A DNA stretch of 64,000 nt from Alisma plantago-aquatica (lineage: Eukaryota > Streptophyta > Magnoliopsida > Alismatales > Alismataceae). Each line of letters opens with the position of its first letter. The stretch's first letter is position 1. The DNA lies in NCBI GenBank assembly GCA_963693085.1, contig OY856409.1, positions 523,349,803 to 523,413,802 of the forward strand, in the 5' to 3' direction. The translations under genes and the position numbers were made by a program. The notes under the pieces are model-generated. The model saw nothing but the letters and a program-made list of their open reading frames with translations. It had not been told where the DNA came from and did not search any database. This document shows, one piece after another, positions 47,877-58,754 of the stretch.

Positions 47877-48793
47877 TAGGACTGTACATTTCTCAGTCCA
47901 GACCTGTGGACCGGACTGGGTCGGCTATTCGGTCTGGTCCAGTCATGGACCGACTTGACTTTCGGTCTGGTCCTCAGTCCGTTATTTATCCTAAATCCAT
48001 TCCTCGTTTTGGATCCAAAACCAGTAGAAACCGGTTTGGACCAGTTGGACTGAATAAATAAAAAAAATGTCTTATGTATATTAATGCAATCTAATATTTA
48101 TGAAGGATTGTAGGGATGTATTGTACATTATTAGTGACTCTAGAATTTACCAAATGGTGTATTAATATTTTAGTCTACACAGTTATGTCATTATATTAAT
48201 AAATTTCAACTACATTAACCATGAAACTTATGCAATTACTGAGTACCTGCTAAATAAGTTTTAGTATTCTATTACATTGTGAAGATGAAAAACTTAAAAG
48301 ACGTTGCATGTTGAATTAACTTGTGAATAAAAAAGTGTATTACAAATTAATTATAACACAAATAAATTTTACAATTATTGCAGGTGTTAGTTTTTATGTT
48401 CTACAAATTTATGAGAGTTAGTCTCGATTATATTATTGTGTAAATATTGTATTAGTAGTGTTCCTAATATTCTTATGATAGTTTACTCCCTCAAGTTGTA
48501 AGAATTTAATTGTGTAACTTGGTTTGTATTACAAACTCAAGCGGATTATTACTTCTTTAATAATTTACTTAAATAATTCATTTATATTTTATAATCAAGA
48601 GTATATGAATATTGGTTATCTGGTCCGATCTTAGTTTGGTCCCGATCTGGTCCTACATTTTTCTAGTCCGGTCCAGGACCGGACCAATTCTTACTCGGTC
48701 TGGTCCTCAGTCCATGAATTTTTTGTTAACCACATCTTGATCTAATCTGGTCCAAGCCGGTCTGGTCCGCTTTGGGACCGATGTACACCCCTA
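47877..48793. mobile_element. Non-autonomous hAT-like DNA transposon (917 bp)
   Basis: Terminal inverted repeats TAGGACTGTACAT (left) and the complement of ATGTACACCCCTA (right) match at 11 of 13 bases. The flanks carry an 8-bp duplication with one mismatch (ACCGTACC 47869-47876; ACCATACC 48794-48801), the hAT superfamily size. Both subterminal 150-200 bp are packed with GGTCTGGTCC / GGACCGGAC words in both orientations, typical of hAT transposase binding regions. The AT-rich middle codes for nothing. Confidence 0.85.
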
Positions 48794-48897
48794 ACCATAC
48801 CCATTGCCTTTGTTTCACCATTATGGATTCTAGTTCTCCCTAGGTCCATATGATGTGTTGCACCTTAAACATATATATAGAACTATATGTATGTCCA

Positions 48898-48905
48898 TGA
48901 TACCA
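48898..48905 (-). other. G2 primer binding site (minus strand)
   Basis: TGATACCA, the complement of TGGTATCA, 2 bases before the TG of the G2 5' LTR (48908). The last four bases of the usual 12-base site are not conserved. Confidence 0.6.
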
Positions 48906-48907
48906 TT

Positions 48908-49421
48908 TGTCACAGACCCATTTATTACCATAAGTTCACACTCCTAATGGCTATGTAGCCAAAGGCATGTGGACTTGGGCATCCATCCCTAGAATGGCAG
49001 ATAATTTCACATAATGAATATATATGAAAAATACAATAACAAAACTAAATATGGACATAGATACATGTACCCATTTCAATATTCAAGTCTGTCTGTTGTC
49101 TGATTTAAAAGCATAGATTCTTGAGTGCAGTGGACTCTACATTTGGATACTAAAAATCTGGTAAACACAATATATTAATGCTAAAACATTAGGTATGTTA
49201 TGAAAGGGAGGTGAACACAGTTTAAGAGTAATATATCAGTTCCTTGGCTAGATACATAATAATAAACAAGAATTAGAAACAAGGAGAGATCACTAAAGGA
49301 CCTTCTTTTATACAACACATGTTGTAGGTCTCTTTATCCATTATATCAACATAGCATAGTCAAACATGAAATTAGTACACATGAAGTATAACTCAACCAA
49401 GTAGCCAAGCATTCATACAAG
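48908..49421 (-). repeat. G2 5' LTR, PBS-proximal part
   Basis: Starts TGTCACAG on the + strand and aligns with 10148 to about 10685. Cut at 49421 by element D. The remaining ~1.6 kb is not in the window. Confidence 0.75.
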
Positions 49422-51658
49422 TGTTGGTTATGTATTCCCAAAGAGCTAGTCATGTGATGATTGTAATGATATATCATGTAAAACAATTTGATTATTTATA
49501 AAAGGCAAGCTTCCAACTTATTCTATTTAAATCAGTTATGAGATAATGATGTAACATTATAAATGTCTATAGAATAATATTACTCAATGAAGTATGTCTT
49601 CAAGTATTAGCCTTGTCAAAACGAGATCATACAGATGCAAAGAGTACATATACATATTCTCAATATGTACCTAATTAGTTATTATTGTGGAAGGTTGATA
49701 GACAACAATAATACATAAGATCAGAGTTTGGGTTAGTTGATGATGCAATGTTGTGAGTCATGATATGGCTATATCAAACCAAGCATACATATACATGTTA
49801 GAGAACAGTGTATCAGATAGACCGAACGTGAGATTGACACATGGAAGCCATCTTCATGGAAGTCATATTAAGCTCTCAAAGTGATGGTGGTGGTTGTAGT
49901 TCTTAGACCTGAAATCACTACACTCAATACATGTCATTGGGTACACATTGACATCATCAAATGCAGTCCTGAAACATAGGTTATTATAACGGTGATGATT
50001 GGGTGTCTTTGACACATGGGGATTGACTATGAGTGATAGATATGGGATTTGTCCCTCCTATAGTAGTTTGATGTCCTAGGCCTCTTGATTAGAGAGATTG
50101 AGAAAACCATGGTCATGAACATGTGAGTCAATATATGATATTCAGCTTACACATATCTCAGACAGTTTGCTCTAGTTCAAGAAATAAGATTGAATAATAA
50201 TGAGGAATACTGCTCCATGCCTCTAGTTCAATCTGGACATCAGTGACAAAGGAACTATACGAACACTACAAAACCATACATAAATTATAGAATGAAGTTG
50301 TTCCCAAACATTTCCATTTACTTGGGTAGCAATGATTTCCGACTAGGCACCACTCTTTGCTTGCGATATCATAAGATGTTGTGGACACTCACTGCCAATG
50401 TAATATGGGACCTATAGGGTCACACACATAGGTCTTAACCAAGAAAAGGAGTTCAAATCTCGAATGACAGTTGACTTAAGTGCTAAAGTGTTTAGGCATT
50501 TGATTCAGGATACAAATAGGCTGATAACACCTCCAAATGCCCATCTCAAGTGTTTTGACCATCGTATGGAAGTGTCAAATGGTCATCTCAAGAGTTGAGA
50601 CGAACATATGGGTGTCAGGCTAGTTGTGAGTTGAATTTGGCAAATGGACCCAACCAAACGGGCTCAATTCGGATCACTAGACGATTGTCTAGGTGAACCA
50701 AGACGTCCGTCTAGCATGGACTAGATCATCTAGTTCGTTTGTAGAATATTCTAGATGTTTCCCTAATCGTTTTGCTTGAGCAATGCTTGTTGCATAAGGA
50801 AATCAATGTATAACAAGATGGGAATTGATTTTCCAAATTTATGTACAACTAGGAAACTACAAAATGACCATCTTACAGTGTGATATGATCATTTCTCTTG
50901 TGAGACGATCGACTGGCTTTGCCAAATGGTCATTTTGGTTGTCGCATGTTGTGTAATTTCCAGAATTAATATGAAAATTTGAGTTCTTTCAGTCTGTTCC
51001 ACTCCCGCACATTAATTCCATATCAGATAGCAACTGGGAACCTTCACTTTGGCCTCTACTATAAATAGAGGGGTACTGGGGGATTCCTAGATCACAACAT
51101 AGACAACTGATAATCAGTTCCTCTAACAACTATTGTCCTCTCTGGTTGTAGTAACCACGAGAGTCCAGGCAAGTCCTATCGGACAAGGGAGGGATAGCCA
51201 CAGGAGAGAACAACTGAGAGTTTTTTTGGGAGAGTAAGATGGTGACTACTACACTGACAAAGAGGGATGACCCCTTCCTAATTGTTCTAGCAAGATGACA
51301 TGTGTTCTAAGCATTCTGTGTGGACTATCAGAAAGGCGAGAAGTCATTGTTTGCCACTTGGAGGACAATGTCAACCAACAGTCCACTATGAAAGGAGCTT
51401 CTGAGTAAGATGAATTTTTTGGCCGTAGTCCCGGGTGTAGACTAGGATGCACAATAGTCAGACGTGTCCAAGTGCAACTAGGATTCAGAGTTGCGCATCT
51501 AAAACAACAACAATTGTCATTGGACTTTCTCCATGACTAGGTATATCCATAAACCATCCTTCTTGCATTATAGTTATTGATGCAATCTACTGATTATGAG
51601 GAATAGGGTAGATAAAAATTTAAATTACACTGCTCGTTGTGTCTCATATTTCCCAATA
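49422..51658 (+). repeat. D 5' LTR (2237 bp)
   Basis: TGTTGGTTATG to TTTCCCAATA (terminal CA mutated). TATAAATA at 51060-51067. A splice-donor-like CTAG|GTATAT lies at 51540/51541. U3 carries GACGGTC/AAATGGTC-type repeats instead of the AACCGATCGG words of family A. Confidence 0.87.
51060..51067 (+). promoter_or_regulatory. TATA box of D 5' LTR
   Basis: TATAAATA followed by GAGGGGTACTGGGGG, in the same context as the TATA of A and B LTRs. Confidence 0.7.
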
Positions 51659-51659
51659 G

Positions 51660-51671
51660 TGGTATCAGAGC
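51660..51671 (+). other. D primer binding site
   Basis: A perfect TGGTATCAGAGC, one base after the LTR end. Confidence 0.93.
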
Positions 51672-51791
51672 CAACATCAATTTACTATATTAACGTATAA
51701 TAGATATGATCGGATTTTGGTTTTGTTGTTCTATTATTGCATGTGATGTGAATAATATCTTATCAAACCCAAACACCACGATAATCCCAAG

Positions 51792-51793
<2 letters not shown>

Positions 51794-51854
<61 letters not shown>
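51794..51854. repeat. (TA)n microsatellite left of the D leader MITE
   Basis: About 30 AT dinucleotides. Ile-Tyr open frames here are artefacts. Confidence 0.97.
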
Positions 51855-51856
<2 letters not shown>

Positions 51857-52171
51857 GCCCATCTTTATTGCCCATGCGGGTAGCTACCCGCCCACCCTTC
51901 TGATCACTTTTTTTCAAAAAAAAAATTTTGAAATTGTAGAGGACTATTTTGTCTAGCTATCCAAAAAATTTGAGCCAAAAATAATATCATTTGCCCCTCC
52001 AAAATAAAAAAACTCATCCTTATATATATGTTGTATATTTTGTACAGAGTTACTTTTTTGGCTAGCAGAGTTACTTTTTTTACAACAGAGTTACTTTCTT
52101 AGCTAGTAGAGTTACTTTTTTGGCTGCAGGGTAGCGAAAATTTATGCTACCCGCGTGGGCAATGAATGAAC

Positions 52172-52176
<5 letters not shown>
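51855..52176. mobile_element. MITE (322 bp) inserted in (TA)n
   Basis: Inverted termini share ATTGCCCAYGCGGGTAGC (Y = T left, C right) 13-14 bases in from each end, and a second CTACCC copy just inside. It is flanked on both sides by (TA)n. Inside are four ~22-bp units with CAGAGTTACTTTTTTGGCTAG (52045-52127; written here as CAGAGTTACTTTTTT + GGCTAG). Non-coding, and unrelated in sequence to the B leader MITEs. Confidence 0.8.

Positions 52177-52222
<46 letters not shown>
52177..52222. repeat. (TA)n microsatellite right of the D leader MITE
   Basis: AT dinucleotide run, the mirror flank of 51794-51854. Confidence 0.95.
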
Positions 52223-52227
<5 letters not shown>

Positions 52228-53439
52228 TTACACGCGACGCCCTAAAAGTGATTTTGATGGTGGATGTGTAGCATGGTTATGGCCAATAAGCCCTATCGAT
52301 GCATGGTTGTATGTAGTTGGTTTATCCATTTATTGCAGTCGGTGTATCGAGCCCCTATCTCATCTTCCCAATGTAAAGTTAATTCTCTTCTACCTTTTCT
52401 CCCCTCTAATGTAACTTGAAGTTTCCCTATAATCATGTAAAAGTAGCATAGTTTACTTTCCTATTATGATGAAGATGAAGGTGTCCTGAACACGAGCCGA
52501 CCAACTAAAGGACCTTACAGGACATGGTGGATAAGCCAGACTGATCGCCTGGTGGGCCTGACCGATTAGCTCGAGGATCTAGCCGATGGTAGACAGAGGG
52601 ACCAGACGACCGGTGAGACAACCTAGCAACTGACTAGGAGACAAGCTGATTAGTTCAAGGGTTGAATCGATCAACCCAGATTGGTAGGCACAAATCTTCA
52701 TCAATAATAGATTTTTGCATGTGATGTAGATCTAGATGACCATAATTCCTTGTGGCTCCAAGGGATTACATTAGGACTAGCCATAACCATCACTTTTTTT
52801 ATTGCATGTTTTCGTTGTGGGATATAAGATGTATATGATACATGCTATATATATGTGGTGATTGGATAAAGTATATGTATATACTTATAAATACAAAGTT
52901 TCTCAAATAAAATATTAAGTCTTATATGCTTTCCAAAAATGACACACATGAACAACTTGATTGACCAAGCATAAGTGACGCCAAAGCGTGGTATACCCTT
53001 TATCTCATGGAAGTGTGACAGTAATGATGTAGGTGCCACCAAAGTAGGGTACATTGTTATCGTATTAGTTTTGGGTCAGGATTAACTAGTGATTCTTAGA
53101 GTGTCTAATCCCAAAAGCATGGATATGATTATGTTAAAAGAGTAGTGCATATCATCTATCTAAGAGTTGCATATAATGTAATCGGTATGATGGCCTACCT
53201 AAATAGTCAAGTTGTGGGCGATCATCCAAAGCTGTCTCATGACTTGATGAAATATGGATCTTGTCCCACTAGAGTATTGTACACTACAATAGTCAGAATT
53301 GATATTGAGGGCTATCCACTTGAATAAAATCATGGTAGTAATAATAATAATTAAAGATCTAATGAATATCATAAAATTTTCAAATAAAATCAAATTAAAA
53401 GTGGTTTTTGACAAATACATATTTTCTCTTATAGAATCA
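52223..53439 (+). other. D untranslated leader, 3' part
   Basis: Aligns with the A leaders from GCGACGCCCTAAA (52236 region) to gag. No gene. Confidence 0.65.
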
Positions 53440-54201
53440 ATGACCAATAAATCCAATTAGTGATTGGTCTTGAATAAGGACAAACTTGACAGGAGAAATT
53501 TCCATGAATGGTTTTGGACTTTCAGAAGGGTTCTCGATGAAGAGTGCAAACTCTATGTCCTTGATTAACCAGTGCTATAAATACCTGCTCTTGATGCACC
53601 TAGGGCACAAGTGGATGCTTACTGGAAGCATGCCAATGATGCCTTGGACACAAAGTACCTTATGCTTAGCTACATGAACTATGTGTGGTAGGAGCAGTGT
53701 GAAGACATGAGTGTTCTTGAGATGGTAGAACATATTAAGAAAGTGAAACTTGGTCTTACAAAGCAAGAAAGGGATGATATCCTAAAGGTGTTGCTTAAGT
53801 CAAAGCTAACAGAGGGAACCTCAGTAGAAGAACATGTGGTCAATATGATTGGATATGTGTATCATCTTGAAGAGATGTGATTCAACTTGAGCTAAGAGTT
53901 GTCCAGTGATATGATTTTAAAGACTATGCCAGAACCATATAGCCATTTTATTGCATGTTACCACGTGAGTAATTTGGCTAGATAGGTGTCAGAATTGCTT
54001 GTCATATTGATTCATGCTGAAGCAAAAGTGAAGAAGGACAAACCTATGATGGTGATCAGTGGGGCTGAGTCCAAGGATCGAAGTAAGAGCAAGATGACTT
54101 ATGTGGTCAAGCTTAAGTACAATTCTTCAACACTCAAGATAAGGATAAATAAAAGTACAAGAGGAGCTCATCCTTTATACTTGAAGGATTTGAGGAAGTA
54201 G
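53440..54201 (+). pseudogene. gag: D gag, broken
   Basis: From ATG 53440 the frame reads MTNKSN then two stops, then DKLDRRNFHEWFWTFRRVL, an ECKLYVLD word, KHANDALDTKYLMLSYMNY, and on to KKDKPMMVISGAESKDRSK and an Arg/Lys-rich tail ending at 54201. At least six in-frame stops occur. The CCHC knuckle seen in A-inner is not recognisable; the C-terminal third has diverged. It is clearly homologous in frame and order to A and B gag. Confidence 0.85.
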
Positions 54202-54204
54202 AAG

Positions 54205-55513
54205 ATGGGGATGGTGATCTCCACTTTATCTATATACATTATTGAGATAAGTCTATCTACTTTATCATCTTGGGTGTTAGATATCAGATGTGAATCTCAC
54301 ATATATTCTCATATGCAGGATCTAAAAGGAAATAGGCCTTGGGGAAAAGGTGAGGCGGAACTGCAAGTTGCTAATGCCAAAAGAGTTGTGTCTAGCCTAG
54401 TTGGAACCTATAGTATATCTATACCCACGTGGCTTGTAATAGAGTTAAGGAACTACTATTATGTACATGCTATAAATAGAAACATTATTTTCGTATCTTG
54501 TTTGGACAAGGATGCATTTGAATTCCATATTAAAAGTGGACAATGTTCTATTTCATAGGATGGGATCTTTTATGGCAGTGCCCCAATGTTTTATGGTATT
54601 TACTTATTAGATCTTAAGACTTATGTATATAACATTTATACAAAAAGACTAAAACTCAACAAATGAAACAAAACATACCTTTGGCATTGTCGTATAGGGC
54701 ACATAAATGAGAATCACATATCTGGATTCCATAGAGGGTTTTCTGGACTCTTTTGATTTCGAATAACTAGAGACATGTGAATCTTGTTTGTTGGGCAAGA
54801 TGGCTAAGACCCCTTTCACTGGTAACAATGAGAGGGATAGTGATCTATTACAACTCATACATACTGATGTGTGTGGAGCTTTTAGAACTCTTGCTAGAGG
54901 TGGATTCTAATACTTCATTACGTTCATTGATGACTTTAGTAGGTATGAATATGTTTATTTGGTGAAACACAAGTCTAAAGCTCTTGAAAAGTTCAAGGAG
55001 TTTAAGAATGAAGTACAGAACCAACTTGGTAAAAGTATTAAGGCACTTCATTCTGATAGAGGTGGAGAATACTTAAACCAAGAGTTTGAGGACCTTCTTA
55101 GAGCCCATGGGATTATATCCCAGTAGACTCCACCTAGAACACCTCAACATAATGGTGTATAAGAAAGAAGGAATCACACGTCACTGGATATGGTGCAATC
55201 AATGATGAGTTTAGCTGAGCTTCCGACTACCTTCTGGGGGTATGTGTTACAAACCACCACATCTACACTAAATCGAGTACCATCTAAGTCAGTTCAAAAG
55301 ACACCATATGAGATATGGATTGGGAAGCGTCCCAATATGTCTTTTATGAAGATTTGGGGATGTGATGCTTATGTTAGAATGATGCTTCCTAAGAATCTTA
55401 GTCCCAAATCTGATAAATGTTATTTTGTTGGATATCCTAGGGAAATAAAGGATATTACATTTACTCCATATATGAAAGCAAAGTGTTTGTTGCCAGAGAT
55501 GTTGTATTCCTAG
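54205..55513 (+). pseudogene. pol: D pol: protease and integrase, broken
   Basis: The protease and spacer region is open at 54205-54558: SSWVLDIRCESHI replaces the LDTGCGSH active site, so the Thr and Gly are lost. An integrase zinc region follows with frame breaks (YLWHCRIGHIN; ESCLLGKMAKTPF keeps the Cys pair). The catalytic core keeps Asp 1 (LIHTDVCGAF) and Asp 2 (SDRGGEYLNQEF), and the Glu within ERRNHTS is preceded by a stop. The C-terminal segment is open at 55190-55513 (GKRPNMSFMKIWGCDAYV; CYFVGYPREIKD). Stops and frameshifts make it non-functional, though less eroded than B. Confidence 0.88.
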
Positions 55514-55713
55514 AAAAGGAATTTATTTCCAAAGGATTTAGTGGGAGGCAAGTAGAACTCGAAGAGGTTTGAGATCAACAAGAAAACATCAAACTAGTAG
55601 ATGTATAAGAGGAACCTAAATATTCACCAAGTGTTGTGGAATCTCAAATTCCTCAAGTAACACATGAACCTCATAGATATAATTGAACACACCTTGAGCC
55701 TAAATAAGGTAGT

Positions 55714-56500
55714 TAAATGGTCATAGATGATGAGCCAATTTCCTATAAAGATGCTATTGTAGGACTAGAGTATGAGAAATGTCTTGATGCCATGAGATTC
55801 GAGATGGAATCCATGTATACCAACATAGTATGTACTTTGGTGGATCCACTTGAAGGGCTAAAATCCATAGGGTGCAAGTGGGTCTTCAAGAAGAATAGCA
55901 ACATGGATGAAGAACTTCAAACCTATAAGGGCAGATTGGTTGCAAAGGGTATCAGACAAGTTCAAGGTGTTGGATATGACGAAACCTTTTCTCCATTGGC
56001 CATGTTTAAGTCCATCTGGATCATGCTTGCTATTGCAGCTTATCATGACTATGAAATTTGGCAGATGGATGTTAAAACGTCATTCATTAATAGGAATTTA
56101 CTCGAGGATGTCTACATGACAAAAATTGAGGGTTTTATCAATCCAAAGGATGTAAATAAAGTTTGTAAGCTACAAAGGTCAATCGATGGGTTAAAGCAAG
56201 CATCTCAGAGCTAGAAATCTTAATTTTGATGAGATAGGCAAAGGGTTTGGGTTTTCTCACATGAAGATGAACCTTGTATGTATAAGAAGGTTAGTGGGAG
56301 CATAGTGACATTCCTCATATTATATGTAGATGACATATTATTGATGGGGAATGACATTCCTAATTTACAAAAGGTAAATACATGGCTTGGAAATACATTC
56401 TCTATGAAATACTTGGGAGAAGCATCCTACATATTGGGGATAAAGATTTATAGAGATAAATCCAAATGAGTTTTCAGATTAACTCAGAGCACATACATTG
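55714..56500 (+). pseudogene. pol: D reverse transcriptase, broken
   Basis: RVT_2 sequence open at 55717-56214: EPISYKDAIVGLEYEKCL, SIGCKWVFKKNSNMDEE, GRLVAKGIRQVQGVGYDETF, then YEIWQMDVKTSFINRNLLEDVYM and RSIDGLKQASQS then a stop. After a frameshift, a second open part (56278-56469) carries MYKKVSGSIVTFLILYVDD, the catalytic YVDD, and YLGEASYILGIKIYRD. Length and order match copia RT. One frameshift and two stops separate the parts. A and B RT remnants align to this copy. Confidence 0.9.
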
Positions 56501-57310
56501 ACAAAGTATTGAAGCAATTCAGCATGGAGAACTCAGAGAGGAAACTTTCCTGTGTTACATGGTGTCCCTATCTCTAGAGCTCATTGTCCATGTTCTTGTG
56601 AAGAAAGGGAATGCATGAGTGAGATTCCATATGTCTTAGAAATCGGATCAATCATGTATGAAATGTTGTGTACCTATCCAGACATCTCGTATGCCTTGAG
56701 CATGATGAACAAATATCAGCTAGATTCAAGTGATGTTCACTGGATAGCCATGAAGAACGTCCTCAAGTACTTGAGAAGGACTAAGGATCAGTTCTTGGTC
56801 TACGGCAGATAGGAAGAGTTGGTGGTAAAGTGCTACATCGATGCAAGCTTCCAAACTGATCAAGATTATTACAAGTCGTCGTCCAGATTTGTGTTCTACC
56901 TCAGCAATTGAGCTGTGAGCTAGAAGAGTTCCAAGCAAGAAACAATTGTCAATTCTACAATAGAGGCTGAGTATATTTCTGCATTGCGTGCAATAAAGGA
57001 GATTGTATGGATCAGGAAGTTCATCATAGAACATGGCTTAGTTCTAAGTATCAATAATGCAATCAAGCTATATTGTGAAAACAATGGAGCTATTGCATAA
57101 GCTAAGGAACCCATATCGCATCACCACTCAAATCATATACTAGGTGGTTCCATATCATATGAGAGATTGTACAAGATGGAAATGTGAAGATTTGCAAAGT
57201 ACCAACTGAGAACAATGTCGTTGATCCCTTAACAAAGGAACTTTCACAACAGAACCATGATGGTCATGTTAGGTCACTCGGAATAGGATTTGTGGATGAT
57301 TCACTCTAAG
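56500..57310 (+). pseudogene. pol: D RNase H, broken
   Basis: Frame 56552-56812 reads HGVPISRAHCPCSCEE, IPYVLEIGSIMYEMLCT, PDISYALSMMNKYQLDSSDV and KNVLKYLRRTKDQFLVYG then a stop. It continues VVKCYIDASFQTDQD (first catalytic Asp kept), STIEAEYISALRA (Glu kept) and LYCENNGAIA (third Asp replaced by Glu), with stops near 56910, 57100 and 57188. Confidence 0.87.
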
Positions 57311-57313
57311 TGC

Positions 57314-57324
57314 AAGTGGGAGTC
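57314..57324 (+). other. D polypurine tract
   Basis: AAGTGGGAGTC directly before the 3' LTR, identical to family A. Confidence 0.8.
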
Positions 57325-58754
57325 TGTTGGTTATGTATGCCCATGGAACCAATCATGTGATTATTTATAAAAGGCAACCTTCCAATTTATTCTATTTAAT
57401 TTAGTTATGAGTTATGATGTAACATAATAAATCTATTGAGAATAATATTACTCAATGATGTATGTCTTCAAGTATTAGCCTTGTCAAAATGAGATCATAA
57501 GGATGTTAAGAGTACATATAAATATTCTAATTATGTCCCTGATCAGTTATTATTGTGGAAGGTTGATTGACAACAATAATAAATAAGATCAGAGTGTGGG
57601 TTGGTTGATGACACAATCTTGTAGGTCATGATATGGCTATATCAAACCAATCACACATATACATGTTAGAGAATAGTGTATCAAACAGACCCACCTTGAA
57701 ACTGACACATGGAAGACATCTTCATGGACGTCATAGTCATCTCTCACAGTGATGGTGGTGGTTATGGTTCTTAGACCTGAAATCAATGCACTCAACACAT
57801 GTCGTTGGGTACACTTTGACATAATCAAATGCATTCCAAAAACATGGGTTGTTATAACGATGATGATTGGGTGGCTTTGACACATGGGGATTGATTGTGA
57901 GTGATAGATATGGGATTTGTCCCTCCTATGGGAGTTTGATATCCTAGGCCTATTTATTAGTGAGACTAAGAAAAGCATGGCCATGCACATGTGTGTTAGT
58001 ATATGATATCGAGCTTACTCATATCTCAAACATTCTGCTCCGATTCAAGAAATAAGATTGAATAATGATGAGGGTGACTTATCCATGCCTCTATTTCAAT
58101 CTAGACATCAGTAACAAAGAGTCTATACAAACACTACAACACCATGCACATATTGTAGGTTGAAGTTGTCCCCAAATTTTTTACTTACTTAGGTAGCAAT
58201 GATGTGTGACCAGGCACCAGTCTTTGCTCATGATGTCATAAGTTGTTATGGACACTCACTTCCAATGTAATATGGGACCTATATAGTCACACACATATGT
58301 CTTGACCTAGAAGAGGAGTTCAAATCTTGAATGGCAGTTGAATTAAGTGCTAAAGTGTTTAGGCATTTGATTCAGGCAACATATAGGCAGACAGTACCTC
58401 CAAACCCCCATCTCAAGTATTGAGACGGTCATTTGGAAGTGCCAAACGGTTGCTCAAGAGTTAAGATGGGCATCTGGGTGTCATGTTGGTTGTGAGTTGA
58501 ATTTGTAAAAGGAACGAACTGAACAACCCAAACAGGCTCACTCAGGTTACCAGACGAATGTCTAGGTTAACTGAGACGGCCTTCTCGCATGGGTAAAATT
58601 ATCCAGTTTGATCGGGGAATGTTCTAGATGTTTCCATGTTCGTTTCACTTGAGTAATACTTGTTGCACAAGGAAATCAATGTCTAACATTGATGGGAATT
58701 GATTTGACAAATTTGTGTACAACTGGGAAATTGCAAAATGACTGTCTCACAGTG
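57325..58754 (+). repeat. D 3' LTR, left 1.43 kb only
   Basis: Starts TGTTGGTTATG and aligns with the 5' LTR (with a ~45-bp deletion near its start) as far as GTCTCACAGTG. Similarity then ends, about 1.46 kb into the 5' LTR copy near 50880. The missing 3' part, with TATA and R/U5, should lie right of the window if G4 is an insertion. Confidence 0.85.

Larger units (their letters stand above)
10148..49421 (-). mobile_element. G2: old minus-strand gypsy-type LARD-like element, split by five insertions
   Basis: The left LTR 10148-12258 is bounded by TG/CA and followed on the + strand by a reverse-complement PPT. The sequence at 48908-49421 matches the start of that LTR (about 10148-10685; long shared words such as GCCAAAGG, GTGGACTTGGGCAT and AACTCAACCAAGTA) and is preceded by a reverse-complement iMet PBS. 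After removing G3, B with its TSD copy and the hAT element with its TSD copy, the internal region is only about 2.4 kb and has no gene. The LTRs differ by roughly a quarter to a fifth by eye, making G2 the oldest layer. D and then G4 interrupt the 5' LTR, so its far end is outside the window. Confidence 0.7.
51541..53434 (+). promoter_or_regulatory. Candidate leader intron of D
   Basis: Donor ACTAG|GTATAT and acceptor TTTTCTCTTATAG ending at 53434, 5 nt before the gag ATG. A TTTTGACAAAT branch-like word lies about 25-30 nt upstream. Same positions as in A and B. Inference only. Confidence 0.45.
49422..58754 (+). mobile_element. D: copia-type element with all pol domains, old and broken
   Basis: 5' LTR 49422-51658, PBS, leader, gag, protease, integrase, RT, RNase H, PPT, then a 3' LTR from 57325 that stops at 58754. 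Of the copia copies here it keeps the most readable pol. The flanking pentamer on the left is ACAAG. The right flank is missing because the 3' LTR is interrupted, apparently by G4. Confidence 0.88.
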
